From UBA2450 sp045226015 (GTDB lineage Bacteria > Bacillota_I > Bacilli_A > RFN20 > CAG-826), in contig JBGVBY010000017.1 of the NCBI GenBank assembly GCA_045226015.1, forward strand, positions 1 through 11,050: a stretch of DNA of 11,050 nucleotides. Reading direction: 5' to 3'. This document shows, piece after piece, positions 1 to 5,413 of this stretch (position 1 is the stretch's first letter; every line of letters begins with the position of its first letter). Made by a program: the position numbers and the translations under genes. Below the pieces are notes generated by a model, which was not told where the DNA came from, ran no database searches, and worked only from the letters and a program-made list of their open reading frames with translations.

Positions 1-49
1 TGAACTTCAAACTAGAGCTTCCAGAATTGATTGTCATAACTTTTGCCAT
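1..49 (-). CDS. ackA: Acetate kinase, N-terminal 16 codons (runs off the left edge)
   Basis: Only the start is present: the minus strand reads MAKVMTINSGSSSLKF before the window ends. This matches the highly conserved acetate kinase N-terminus (M-x-x-x-x-INxGSSSLKF), the nucleotide-binding start of the ASKHA-fold enzyme that interconverts acetyl phosphate and ADP with acetate and ATP in the cytoplasm. A strong Shine-Dalgarno (GGAGGAT, 55-61) sits 5 nt before the ATG. A TATAAT box lies upstream at 80-85, so the gene probably has its own promoter rather than relying on the lipoprotein gene. Butyrate kinase shares part of this motif, but the SGSSSLKF form fits acetate kinase better. Confidence 0.85.
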   Translation of the reverse strand, partial: MAKVMTINSGSSSLKF

Positions 50-79
50 AATTAATCCTCCAAAAATTGACTATAGATA

Positions 80-108
80 ATTATACACAAATAATATTAT
101 TTTTGTAT
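80..108 (-). promoter_or_regulatory. Putative ackA promoter overlapped by a 22-nt dyad
   Basis: On the minus strand a perfect TATAAT lies at 80-85. The hexamer 17 nt upstream (103-108, ATACAA) is a poor -35. The spacer is filled by a near-perfect dyad at 85-106, with core AAATAATATTATTT at 89-102 and outer arms ACA/TGT, one mismatched pair in eleven. The predicted transcript would start near 73, giving a leader of about 24 nt. The weak -35 plus a dyad between the boxes suggests a regulator-binding site, but none is identified. Confidence 0.4.
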
Positions 109-176
109 CATAACTTATAAGTGACTTTTATATACAAAGAATAGAATGCTTTAAAACATGAAGTAATATTGTAATC

Positions 177-1088
177 TCAAAAAAGACAAAATAAAGCAAA
201 TATAGCGGTGAATGTTCTATCTCCTCCACCTAAAGTAAAGTGATATTCAGCATCGGTACTTACTAGTTGATCGTTTTCGTACCATCCAGTAAATGCGTAT
301 CCTGTTTTAGGTGTAGCTATAATTGTCCATGGAGTGCCATATTTATCTCCGCCCCCTCCCATAACAGAACCTTTATTCTTATCGTTTATTAAGACTTCGA
401 CATGATAGACAACATTAACTGGTTCAAATACAGCTGTATAGGTAGTGTCTTCTTTTACTGTTACTCTTGTAGGAGTCCATCCAGTGAAACGGTACCAATA
501 TACTTCATCAGCGGGCTTATTAACTTCGCCGCCTCCATAATTAGGAAATTCAAGATATTTAAACTCTTCGGTTTCTTTATTGCCATCAATATCCCAAGTC
601 ACTGTATAAAGCCTATCTGTCTTATCAAATTGAGCAATATATGTTTTATTTTGTGTAACTGGTCTAAATTCTTCACTCCAACCGGTAAAGGTATAGATAT
701 ATTGTTCGTCCATTTCTTTATATGGATCTTCACCATCATAGGTAGGAGTTTCATTATAGTCGTATTGTTTAGTTACTGTTGTAGTGCCTGTATCCCATGT
801 GATTGTGTATTTTCTAACACTTTCAGTAAAGGTGGCGACGTAAATCTGGTTACCTGATGCCCTTGTTACTTCTGGAGACCAGCCTGCAAAAGTATATACT
901 TCGGTATTTGTACTTGGCTTAGTTGGAGTTGCTCCATCATATTTAGGCATCTCTCCTTTGATGAAGTCGGTATCTTTTTCTAAAGTAGTGCCGTCATAAT
1001 TCTCCCAAACGATTGTATAAGATCCGCTGTCGCATCCAGGAAGTAATAGGGGAATAAGTAGTAAATTTATTAATATATTCTTTCTCAT
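177..1088 (-). CDS. Surface lipoprotein with four InlB B-type repeats
   Basis: The 303-aa product begins with a short basic and hydrophobic signal (MRKNILINLL...) ending in a lipobox LPGC, with Cys19 as the likely lipidated residue, so it should be exported and anchored to the outer face of the membrane. The rest is four repeats of about 65-70 residues (near 24-90, 94-157, 161-225 and 228-297). The first three share YT-x-x-W at the start, F-x-GW in the middle and a closing TY-x-A-x-F. The fourth is the divergent type, with ATPKTGYAFTGWYENDQLVS. This is the Listeria-Bacteroides/InlB B-repeat fold, common in secreted Bacillota proteins and often linked to surface adhesion, though no ligand can be named. 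There is no LPXTG anchor. The Shine-Dalgarno AAGGAA is near 1095-1100. No separate promoter is visible, so cotranscription with the upstream RNase III gene is likely. The stop is TGA and no clear terminator follows. Confidence 0.85.
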   Translation of the reverse strand: MRKNILINLLLIPLLLPGCDSGSYTIVWENYDGTTLEKDTDFIKGEMPKYDGATPTKPSTNTEVYTFAGWSPEVTRASGNQIYVATFTESVRKYTITWDTGTTTVTKQYDYNETPTYDGEDPYKEMDEQYIYTFTGWSEEFRPVTQNKTYIAQFDKTDRLYTVTWDIDGNKETEEFKYLEFPNYGGGEVNKPADEVYWYRFTGWTPTRVTVKEDTTYTAVFEPVNVVYHVEVLINDKNKGSVMGGGGDKYGTPWTIIATPKTGYAFTGWYENDQLVSTDAEYHFTLGGGDRTFTAIFALFCLF

Positions 1089-1094
1089 GTTTAG

Positions 1095-1192
1095 TTCCTT
1101 TCTTAATTTATTAGGAATTACCCACCCCAGGAAAATGGATAAATTGGAAAACCTGGGGTGAGTGGATCTAGGAAAAATGATAAAACCTAGAT
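1095..1192 (-). promoter_or_regulatory. Three tandem hairpins between the RNase III and lipoprotein genes
   Basis: Starting directly at the RNase III stop codon, the transcript can form ATCTAGG/CCTAGAT (1186-1192 with 1166-1172, 13-nt loop), then CACCCCAGG/CCTGGGGTG (1152-1160 with 1123-1131, 20-nt loop), then TTCCT/AGGAA (1113-1117 with 1095-1099). The third covers the lipoprotein gene's Shine-Dalgarno. The first two loops are similar: both run from AGGTTTT to ATTTTCCT. No U-tract follows, so they do not look like terminators. Processing or translation-control elements are the likely reading. Confidence 0.5.
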
Positions 1193-2284
1193 TTAGTCTA
1201 AAGGAAATTCTTTCTCGTAATGATATTCATCAAAGACGGTTTTAATTAATATTAAAGCACAGCTTTTCTTGATTTCGGTTTTAGATTCAGCGTGGCCACA
1301 GGTGATTTCGCCATGATTGTGTTCGTTTAAAGAATATTTAACAGTGCCTTTCCATAAAGGATTACCGTTTTTATCGTTTTCATCTTGTTCAAATTCATAA
1401 TCTAATTTAAATAAAATATGAGCTTGATACATTTCTTGAACGATATTTATAGCATTATCCTTAGATGGTTCTAACCATCCTGGTTTAAAGATATCTAAGA
1501 TATCATCTGGATAATATTTGAATCTTTTGCCTTCTTCAAATAACTCCCTGTAAGCCGCTAACAGTGCATCGTTTTTAGCTTCTAATTCAGTACTGCCTCT
1601 ACCACAGAATTCTAGATTTTGACCTTCTGGATCAATATAAATCCTAGCCTCATACCAAGTTTCCTTAAGGAAATCGTCATACCAGACTAAAATTGGACGA
1701 TGGAATTTTTTATCATGCCACTCAGAGATAGCTTGTACATAATCTGGTCCATCAATGATTTCTTGTACATCTTCTTCTAACATGAAGAAATTGGTGATGA
1801 TTGGAATGATGATATTAAAATCCCAATCTGAATCGATGGCGATAGCGCCGCATATGGCTTCAAAGAGATCTTCTTTAATGGAATCAACAGCGGACTTATC
1901 GTTGGCACCTGTTCTAAGATACTTCATTAAATCTAAGGCTGTAATCTTTTCTGCAAGACTTCTTTTGCAGACTAAGTAGCTTCTTAAGGTTGATAAATAG
2001 CCTTCATCCACAACTTCAAAGTCATGAGCTAATTTAATTGGAACGTATCTTCCTTCTTCATCATCTGCTCCTAACTTTTTAGCTAGATAACTAGTAACGG
2101 TAATATCAAGAGCACGATCCCCATAAAATTCGAGCACTTCATTGCCTTCTTCTTTCCAATGTTCATTGGTGTAGCTTCTTCTAGTAAAAGCTTGTTCTAA
2201 TAATTTTTTGTTTTTAAATGTGTAGCCAATAACATTCTCGATGTTTTGGATATCTTCTACACTAAGTTTTTTTACTTCTGACAT
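1193..2284 (-). CDS. Ribonuclease III with two dsRNA-binding-like domains
   Basis: The 363-aa product cleaves double-stranded RNA if the family assignment holds. Residues 1-170 are a class I RNase III domain. The signature appears as NEVLEFYGDRALD, with Glu49, Glu52 and Asp56 in the metal-binding positions, and EDLFEAICGAI supplies Asp139 and Glu142, so the active site looks complete. EGYLSTLRSYLV and KYLRTG also match the family. Residues 182-248 form a dsRBD (AISEWHDKK..., ending GRGSTELEAKNDALLAAY) that lacks the usual GPxH loop. Residues 276-352 look like a second dsRBD (AINIVQEMY..., ending SKTEIKKSCALILI). Canonical bacterial RNase III has one dsRBD and about 220-250 residues, so this is about 110 longer. 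The Shine-Dalgarno AAAGGAGG is 9 nt from the ATG. No smc, ftsY or acpP neighbour is present, so this may be an additional copy rather than the housekeeping rnc. I therefore give no symbol. Confidence 0.85.
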   Translation of the reverse strand: MSEVKKLSVEDIQNIENVIGYTFKNKKLLEQAFTRRSYTNEHWKEEGNEVLEFYGDRALDITVTSYLAKKLGADDEEGRYVPIKLAHDFEVVDEGYLSTLRSYLVCKRSLAEKITALDLMKYLRTGANDKSAVDSIKEDLFEAICGAIAIDSDWDFNIIIPIITNFFMLEEDVQEIIDGPDYVQAISEWHDKKFHRPILVWYDDFLKETWYEARIYIDPEGQNLEFCGRGSTELEAKNDALLAAYRELFEEGKRFKYYPDDILDIFKPGWLEPSKDNAINIVQEMYQAHILFKLDYEFEQDENDKNGNPLWKGTVKYSLNEHNHGEITCGHAESKTEIKKSCALILIKTVFDEYHYEKEFPLD

Positions 2285-2292
2285 ACAAAATG

Positions 2293-2315
2293 TCCTCCTT
2301 TGTTTAACTGGAGGA
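2293..2315 (-). promoter_or_regulatory. Shine-Dalgarno-sequestering hairpin of the RNase III gene
   Basis: GGAGGA (2293-2298) includes the ribosome binding site and pairs perfectly with TCCTCC (2310-2315) across an 11-nt loop. A six-pair helix on the Shine-Dalgarno directly before the start implies that translation depends on opening it. Confidence 0.5.
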
Positions 2316-2452
2316 GCGAATAGTCAACTAATATCTAGGATTGCTCAAAAACTTAAAACTAGTATTATGTTCTGAGTTCCTATGAAAATATCAATTTAGA
2401 CTATCTTGTTTATAAAGGAGAACTTGCATCCTTCCTGGATAAACACTCTAAT

Positions 2453-2482
2453 TTAGACCGATTCTTTCATCAGTTGAGGCAT
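2453..2482 (-). CDS. Possible 9-codon upstream open reading frame in the RNase III leader
   Basis: A short frame reads MPQLMKESV then TAA. GAGGAG (2488-2493) is placed 5 nt before its ATG, better spaced than many genuine genes here. The Shine-Dalgarno lies almost at the predicted transcript start and is also part of hairpin P1, so initiation may be poor. It could act as a leader peptide that couples ribosome movement to leader folding. It may also be chance. Confidence 0.25.
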   Translation of the reverse strand: MPQLMKESV

Positions 2483-2500
2483 ATTAACTCCTCACCTACT

Positions 2501-2528
2501 ATTGTACTCTTAGATCTACTTTCGTCAA
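2501..2528 (-). promoter_or_regulatory. Sigma-A-type promoter of the RNase III gene
   Basis: On the minus strand TTGACG (2523-2528) and TACAAT (2501-2506) are each one base from consensus, with a 16-nt spacer. Transcription would begin near 2494, which defines the long leader. Confidence 0.65.
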
Positions 2529-2704
2529 ATAATTTTTGCTATAGATTTTTAGAAAAGAATTTTCTAGTTTTTTATATTTAATTAAGAGCATAATTGCACT
2601 ATCAAAAGCTGATAGTTAAGTCATTTTTCTGAATTTTTATTATCTTAGATAATATATATTTAATGATATAATTAAATCAAGATATCATTATATATCCGGT
2701 TATC
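2529..2704. other. Non-coding AT-rich spacer with two dyads
   Basis: No gene is supported here. Two inverted repeats stand out: ACTATC/GATAGT (2598-2603 with 2611-2616) and a 9-bp perfect TAATGATAT/ATATCATTA (2661-2669 with 2682-2690, 12-nt spacer). They lie between the terminator of the six-gene operon and the RNase III promoter. Neither is followed by a convincing U-tract, so protein-binding sites are as likely as RNA hairpins. Confidence 0.35.
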
Positions 2705-2742
2705 ATAAATAAAAGACCTTGGATAGTTCCAAGGCCTCTTTT
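2705..2742 (-). terminator. Rho-independent terminator of the FtsK-like operon
   Basis: The core stem CCTTGG/CCAAGG (2729-2734 with 2717-2722) has a 6-nt loop. On the minus strand it extends to 12 pairs through two G-U pairs (2735-2740 with 2711-2716), followed by TTTTATTTAT. The extension works only in the minus-strand RNA, which shows the direction and places the operon end just after the stop at 2748. Confidence 0.85.
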
Positions 2743-2747
2743 CTTTT

Positions 2748-3008
2748 TTATACGTCGTATTTAGTGTATTCGAATGATATTAATGTGAATTCACCATAAC
2801 CATTTTCATCTTCTAAAATATTATCTATTTCAGTTTCGATGGCTGCCCGTATTTCAGAATCTTCGGTATCGTCCTCATCTTCTACATCATCGACATCAAC
2901 TGTAATGTCAATCGGATCATCAATCCCTAAGACGTCATCCGCAGTGACAACATTACCGTTTGAATCTCTAAATCTCATTCCATAAACATTTACTGTAACA
3001 CTTTTCAT
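2748..3008 (-). CDS. Small acidic protein of unknown function, last gene of the FtsK-like operon
   Basis: The 86-aa product has no family I recognise. Residues 1-25 look like a beta-rich start (MKSVTVNVYGMRFRDSNGN). Residues 30-52 are strongly acidic (VDVDDVEDEDDTEDSE), followed by a predicted helix (AAIETEIDNILEDE) and a short beta-like end (GEFTLISFEYTKYDV). The start is chosen by AGAGGAG 8 nt before this ATG. A longer in-frame start at 3119 would overlap the membrane-peptide gene and has no ribosome binding site. It begins 17 nt after the stop of the 35-aa membrane peptide, so it is almost certainly cotranscribed with it. The acidic stretch could bind cations or a basic partner, or mimic DNA. 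That is speculation. Confidence 0.75.
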   Translation of the reverse strand: MKSVTVNVYGMRFRDSNGNVVTADDVLGIDDPIDITVDVDDVEDEDDTEDSEIRAAIETEIDNILEDENGYGEFTLISFEYTKYDV

Positions 3009-3025
3009 TCCTTTATCTCCTCTCT

Positions 3026-3133
3026 TTAAATGAATAATAGTATTAGGAATAACACTATTATAGCAAATATTGCAAACACAACGAATCCTACAAAGTTGAA
3101 GAATTTTGATAATAACCAATAGATGAATCTCAT
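3026..3133 (-). CDS. 35-aa single-span membrane peptide
   Basis: This small frame lies between the FtsK-like gene and the acidic-protein gene. It reads MRFIYWLLSKFFNF, then a continuous hydrophobic run of about 20 residues rich in V, I, L, F and A to the stop (ending LFLILLFI). One basic residue lies near each end of the first ten positions, so an N-in orientation is likely. It starts 12 nt after the FtsK-like stop codon with only a weak GGTGAT upstream, which suggests translational coupling. The downstream gene follows after 17 nt. No charged residue occurs after Lys10, unlike most non-coding translations. The FtsK-like protein has no membrane domain, so this peptide might supply an anchor, but there is no direct evidence for that. 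A small toxin or holin-like peptide is an alternative. Confidence 0.6.
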   Translation of the reverse strand: MRFIYWLLSKFFNFVGFVVFAIFAIIVLFLILLFI

Positions 3134-3145
3134 TGTTTTAAACCA

Positions 3146-4519
3146 TTAATCACCAACCACTTTATATATTTTTGGATTATTGGTTTTAAAGATGACTCCT
3201 CGGTCTATGAGAAGTTTGAGATATTTATTAGCTTGTTCATAACTTACAGCAAGTTCATTTTGAATCTTATCTAAAGTTATTGTTTCTTGCTCATAAGCCC
3301 ATAATTCTACGCGTTCTTCGTTTTCTTCGTTGATTGTCTCTAATTCTAAGAACATTTTCTTCATCTCAATCGAGGTGTTGATTTCTGTTATTTTGAGTAA
3401 ATCCTTATCATATGATAATTCATATTTATCTTTCGATTCTTTCACTATCTTATAAATCTCATCGTTAGATATATATGGTGTAGATAGCTTTAATATACCT
3501 TCCTTACAGATTACTTTTGACTTAATTAGGATATCTCCAGAATTTGGAATTATTGTTTCCGCCCCTTCTTCACCTAATAATTCAATTGAGTCTAAAGCAT
3601 TAGATGTATTTAAGGCTATTTTGGTAGCAAGGTTAGCCATGATGACTGGAGTCATAATTCTTGGAGACATTATCTCTGTTGAAATGATGACATGAATTCC
3701 AGAAGCCCATGTCTTTTGAAGAAGAGATACGAGTGGAATGTTAATAACTTTACCCATTATGGAGAAAGTTGAATAATCATTGAGAACGATAATGATATAA
3801 GGGAGACCTTCTTTGTTATTTTCTTTTGCCCAAACATTATATTCTTCTATGTTCCTATGATATCCACATTCTTCAAATATTTGATACCTTTTATTCATAA
3901 TATTTACCATCTCCCACAGAACTTCTTTACATGTAATTGGATCAACGACAATCGGACAAAGTAGATGTGGATCGTCCTTATATGGATTCATTTCAAAATG
4001 AGTAGGATCTATTAGAACTAAACGTGCATCAGCGGGGCTTGTCCTTTTGATAAGAGTAGAAAGGAGGTTGTTTATCAAATTTGTTTTGCCACTTGATTTG
4101 GTTCCACTGATTAAGATGTGATGAAGTTTTCTTAATTCAGTAAAATAATCTTCACCCTCAACAGTTTTTCCCAAAGCGAAAGCGGTAGGACAAGCCGATG
4201 CATCAGGTAATTTATCTAATTGTTCTTTAAAATCAATATAGTCTCTCTCTTGATTCATTATTTCGATGACACTATATTTTGAGCCTGGAATCTTTTTAAC
4301 AAAGTGCATTGGATAACTTTTCATAGCTTCAGAGACTCTAGGCACTAGCATTTCAACGTATTTGATGTGTTTTTCATCTAATACATTTACATATAAGCGA
4401 GTAGTGGTGTTTCCTATGACATAATTAACGCATTCAGCGTTTACTTTGTTATGCTTAAATGCTTTGTTATAGTAATCCATCATTTCAGCTGCAAATTTTT
4501 CGTTTTTATTTTTCTTCAT
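3146..4519 (-). CDS. FtsK/SpoIIIE-type DNA translocase lacking membrane domain, with altered ATPase motifs
   Basis: The 457-aa product aligns with the motor part of FtsK/SpoIIIE proteins, which pump double-stranded DNA as hexamers. Residues 30-130 resemble the alpha domain (GSKYSVIEIMNQER, FALGKTVEGE). Residues 131-360 are the RecA-like beta domain: Walker A GTKSSGKT (139-146), ADARLVLIDPTHFEMNPY and PHLLCPIVVDP. Residues 398-455 are a winged helix like the gamma domain that reads KOPS/SRS sites. The strand that normally ends VVIDE reads YIIIVLND, so Asn247-Asp248 replaces the Walker B Asp-Glu. The usual ATQRP is STEIM, and the DSR-TIL arginine is replaced (DSIELL). ATP binding looks possible but hydrolysis is doubtful. 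There are no transmembrane segments and the usual four-helix N-terminus and linker are absent. The start has AAGGAGG 6 nt upstream. The gene lies fourth in a six-gene operon, 22 nt after the 133-aa gene. Confidence 0.85.
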   Translation of the reverse strand: MKKNKNEKFAAEMMDYYNKAFKHNKVNAECVNYVIGNTTTRLYVNVLDEKHIKYVEMLVPRVSEAMKSYPMHFVKKIPGSKYSVIEIMNQERDYIDFKEQLDKLPDASACPTAFALGKTVEGEDYFTELRKLHHILISGTKSSGKTNLINNLLSTLIKRTSPADARLVLIDPTHFEMNPYKDDPHLLCPIVVDPITCKEVLWEMVNIMNKRYQIFEECGYHRNIEEYNVWAKENNKEGLPYIIIVLNDYSTFSIMGKVINIPLVSLLQKTWASGIHVIISTEIMSPRIMTPVIMANLATKIALNTSNALDSIELLGEEGAETIIPNSGDILIKSKVICKEGILKLSTPYISNDEIYKIVKESKDKYELSYDKDLLKITEINTSIEMKKMFLELETINEENEERVELWAYEQETITLDKIQNELAVSYEQANKYLKLLIDRGVIFKTNNPKIYKVVGD

Positions 4520-4535
4520 TGTTTTCCTCCTTAAG

Positions 4536-4551
4536 GGGCGTTTAGGCGCCC
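4536..4551 (-). promoter_or_regulatory. GC-rich hairpin across the 133-aa gene stop codon
   Basis: GGGCG/CGCCC (4547-4551 with 4536-4540) forms a 5-bp all-GC stem with a 6-nt loop containing the TAA stop, just before the FtsK-like gene's Shine-Dalgarno at 4526-4532. No U-tract follows, so it is not a terminator. It may slow or couple ribosomes, or mark a processing site. Confidence 0.35.
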
Positions 4552-4943
4552 ATATCTTTACTTAATACTAAGAATGAACCAGTCTTATTTATTTCTTTAA
4601 CAACAAGATGGTTGTTTTCAAGTTGACGAAGAACTAGAAGTGCTTCAATTGGATTTACTTTAAAGGTCTCTCCAACTTCTTTAGTGGTAACAACATGCTT
4701 ATCAGCAATCCATTCGACTACTTCGTTATAATCGATATCAATATCTTTAATTAGATTTGTTGTATCGATGACGTCAAAGTTGTTCCAATAATGATCCCAA
4801 TCTTTTTTGATTGAATTAAAGAACTTCTTAACTTGAGAAGAGATGACTTTGATTTCTTCTTCATGTTTTTTATAGAAGTCGCGTCCTAACATTGCGAGTC
4901 TATAAGCTTCTTTCCCTTTTAAATAAATCTTCTTATAATCCAT
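4542..4943 (-). CDS. Winged-helix protein with amphipathic N-terminus, FtsK-gamma-like C-terminus
   Basis: The 133-aa product has two parts. Residues 1-55 are charged helices (MDYKKIYLKGKEAYRLAMLG..., then EEEIKVISSQVKKFFNSIKK) with no transmembrane span. Residues 70-130 form a winged helix (YNEVVEWIADKHVVTTKEV..., NPIEALLVLRQLENNHLVV, ...GSFLVLSKD) that lines up with the C-terminal domain of the adjacent FtsK-like motor and of the 126-aa protein. This implies DNA binding, perhaps to the same motif. Its first residues resemble those of the 66-aa protein at the head of the operon (M-N/D-Y-Q/K-K-I). AAGGAGG lies 7 nt before the ATG. The gene is 27 nt downstream of the 126-aa gene and 22 nt upstream of the FtsK-like gene. 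I recognise no named family. A generic transcriptional regulator is the alternative, but its placement inside the operon argues for a partner of the motor. Confidence 0.8.
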   Translation of the reverse strand: MDYKKIYLKGKEAYRLAMLGRDFYKKHEEEIKVISSQVKKFFNSIKKDWDHYWNNFDVIDTTNLIKDIDIDYNEVVEWIADKHVVTTKEVGETFKVNPIEALLVLRQLENNHLVVKEINKTGSFLVLSKDMGA

Positions 4944-4970
4944 TTTTTATCCTCCTTAAGATAATCTTTG

Positions 4971-5351
4971 CTATTTTTGCGAATCTTTAACTGTCACAAT
5001 ATATGTTCCAGGTTTTGATTTCTTTTCTTTAATTATTTTTGTTCGTTCTAACATGCTTATTTCTAAATATGCTTCAACTAGATTTAAATTAAATTCCTTC
5101 ATAAGAGAAGAATAAGATATTTCCTTTGATTCAATTACATGCACGATAAGGTCATCTGTTTTATATTCAAACCTGTCATCTTCTTCGGAGTCGATGTCGC
5201 AAATGATGCAAGAATAAAGTTCATAGGCTGCTTTTGCTAATCCTTTAAGTTTGCTATCAATTTCGTCTTCCTTATAGCTATCTAAATCAATGCTGAATTC
5301 GAAAATACCGTTCTCGGTTTCGTATTTTGTAATATTTTTATTGTTTTCCAT
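4971..5351 (-). CDS. Winged-helix protein with acidic N-terminal domain
   Basis: The 126-aa product has a short beta-like N-terminus (TKYETENGIFEFSIDLDSY), an acidic helical middle (residues about 33-66, with a Cys pair in CIICDIDSEEDD), and a C-terminal winged helix from about residue 70 (DDLIVHVIESKEISYSSLMKEFN..., LVEAYLEISMLERTKII, GTYIVTVKD). The winged helix aligns along its length with those of the 133-aa protein and the FtsK-like motor. The start is set by AAGGAGG 8 nt upstream of this ATG. An in-frame ATG 33 nt further upstream lacks a ribosome binding site and is less likely. The gene follows the 66-aa gene by 62 nt and precedes the 133-aa gene by 27 nt. Function is unknown. DNA binding is inferred from the fold alone. 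Confidence 0.8.
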   Translation of the reverse strand: MENNKNITKYETENGIFEFSIDLDSYKEDEIDSKLKGLAKAAYELYSCIICDIDSEEDDRFEYKTDDLIVHVIESKEISYSSLMKEFNLNLVEAYLEISMLERTKIIKEKKSKPGTYIVTVKDSQK

Positions 5352-5413
5352 GCTTATATCCTCCTTAATTTGTTTTATTTGCATGTGTAATTAAAAAACA
5401 GTAGAAAAGTTTA

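Larger units (their letters stand above)
2285..2494 (-). promoter_or_regulatory. Long structured 5' leader of the RNase III mRNA
   Basis: Between the promoter and the ATG lie about 210 nt with several mutually compatible helices. P1: TGAGG/CCTCA (2490-2494 with 2475-2479). P2: GTTTAT/ATAAAC (2439-2444 with 2408-2413) enclosing AAGGA/TCCTT. P3 is a long imperfect hairpin over 2320-2404: ATAGTC/GACTAT, then AATTGATAT/ATATTAGTT with two G-U pairs, then TAGGA/TCCTA, then CTCAGAA/TTTTGAG. P4: TCCTCC/GGAGGA (2310-2315 with 2293-2298) buries the Shine-Dalgarno. GAGGAG near the 5' end could instead pair with the anti-Shine-Dalgarno strand. It does not match any riboswitch consensus I can recall. By analogy with E. 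coli rnc, whose leader is cut by its own product, P3 could be an autoregulatory site. That is inference. Confidence 0.55.

Noticed and set aside
402..857. Plus-strand open frame opposite the lipoprotein gene
   Set aside because: It is the antisense shadow of a repeat-bearing gene with a signal peptide and lipobox, and has no ribosome binding site.
2330..2407. AAGATAGTCTAA and TCCTAGATATT also occur near 8917-8991
   Set aside because: The order of the two words is reversed between the places and nothing between them matches, so a shared element is not supported. Chance is plausible in AT-rich DNA.
2375..2494. Possible M-box or other known riboswitch in the RNase III leader
   Set aside because: A fragment resembles the M-box start (AGGTGAGG), but the conserved AATGTC and GGGTCAACAG-type segments are missing, and the downstream gene is not a metal transporter.
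3009..3119. Longer start (ATG at 3119) for the acidic-protein gene
   Set aside because: It has no Shine-Dalgarno and overlaps the membrane-peptide gene in another frame. AGAGGAG is correctly placed before the ATG at 3008.
5352..5384. Longer start for the 126-aa winged-helix gene
   Set aside because: The extra 11 codons read across the AAGGAGG ribosome binding site of the internal ATG, which is therefore the start.
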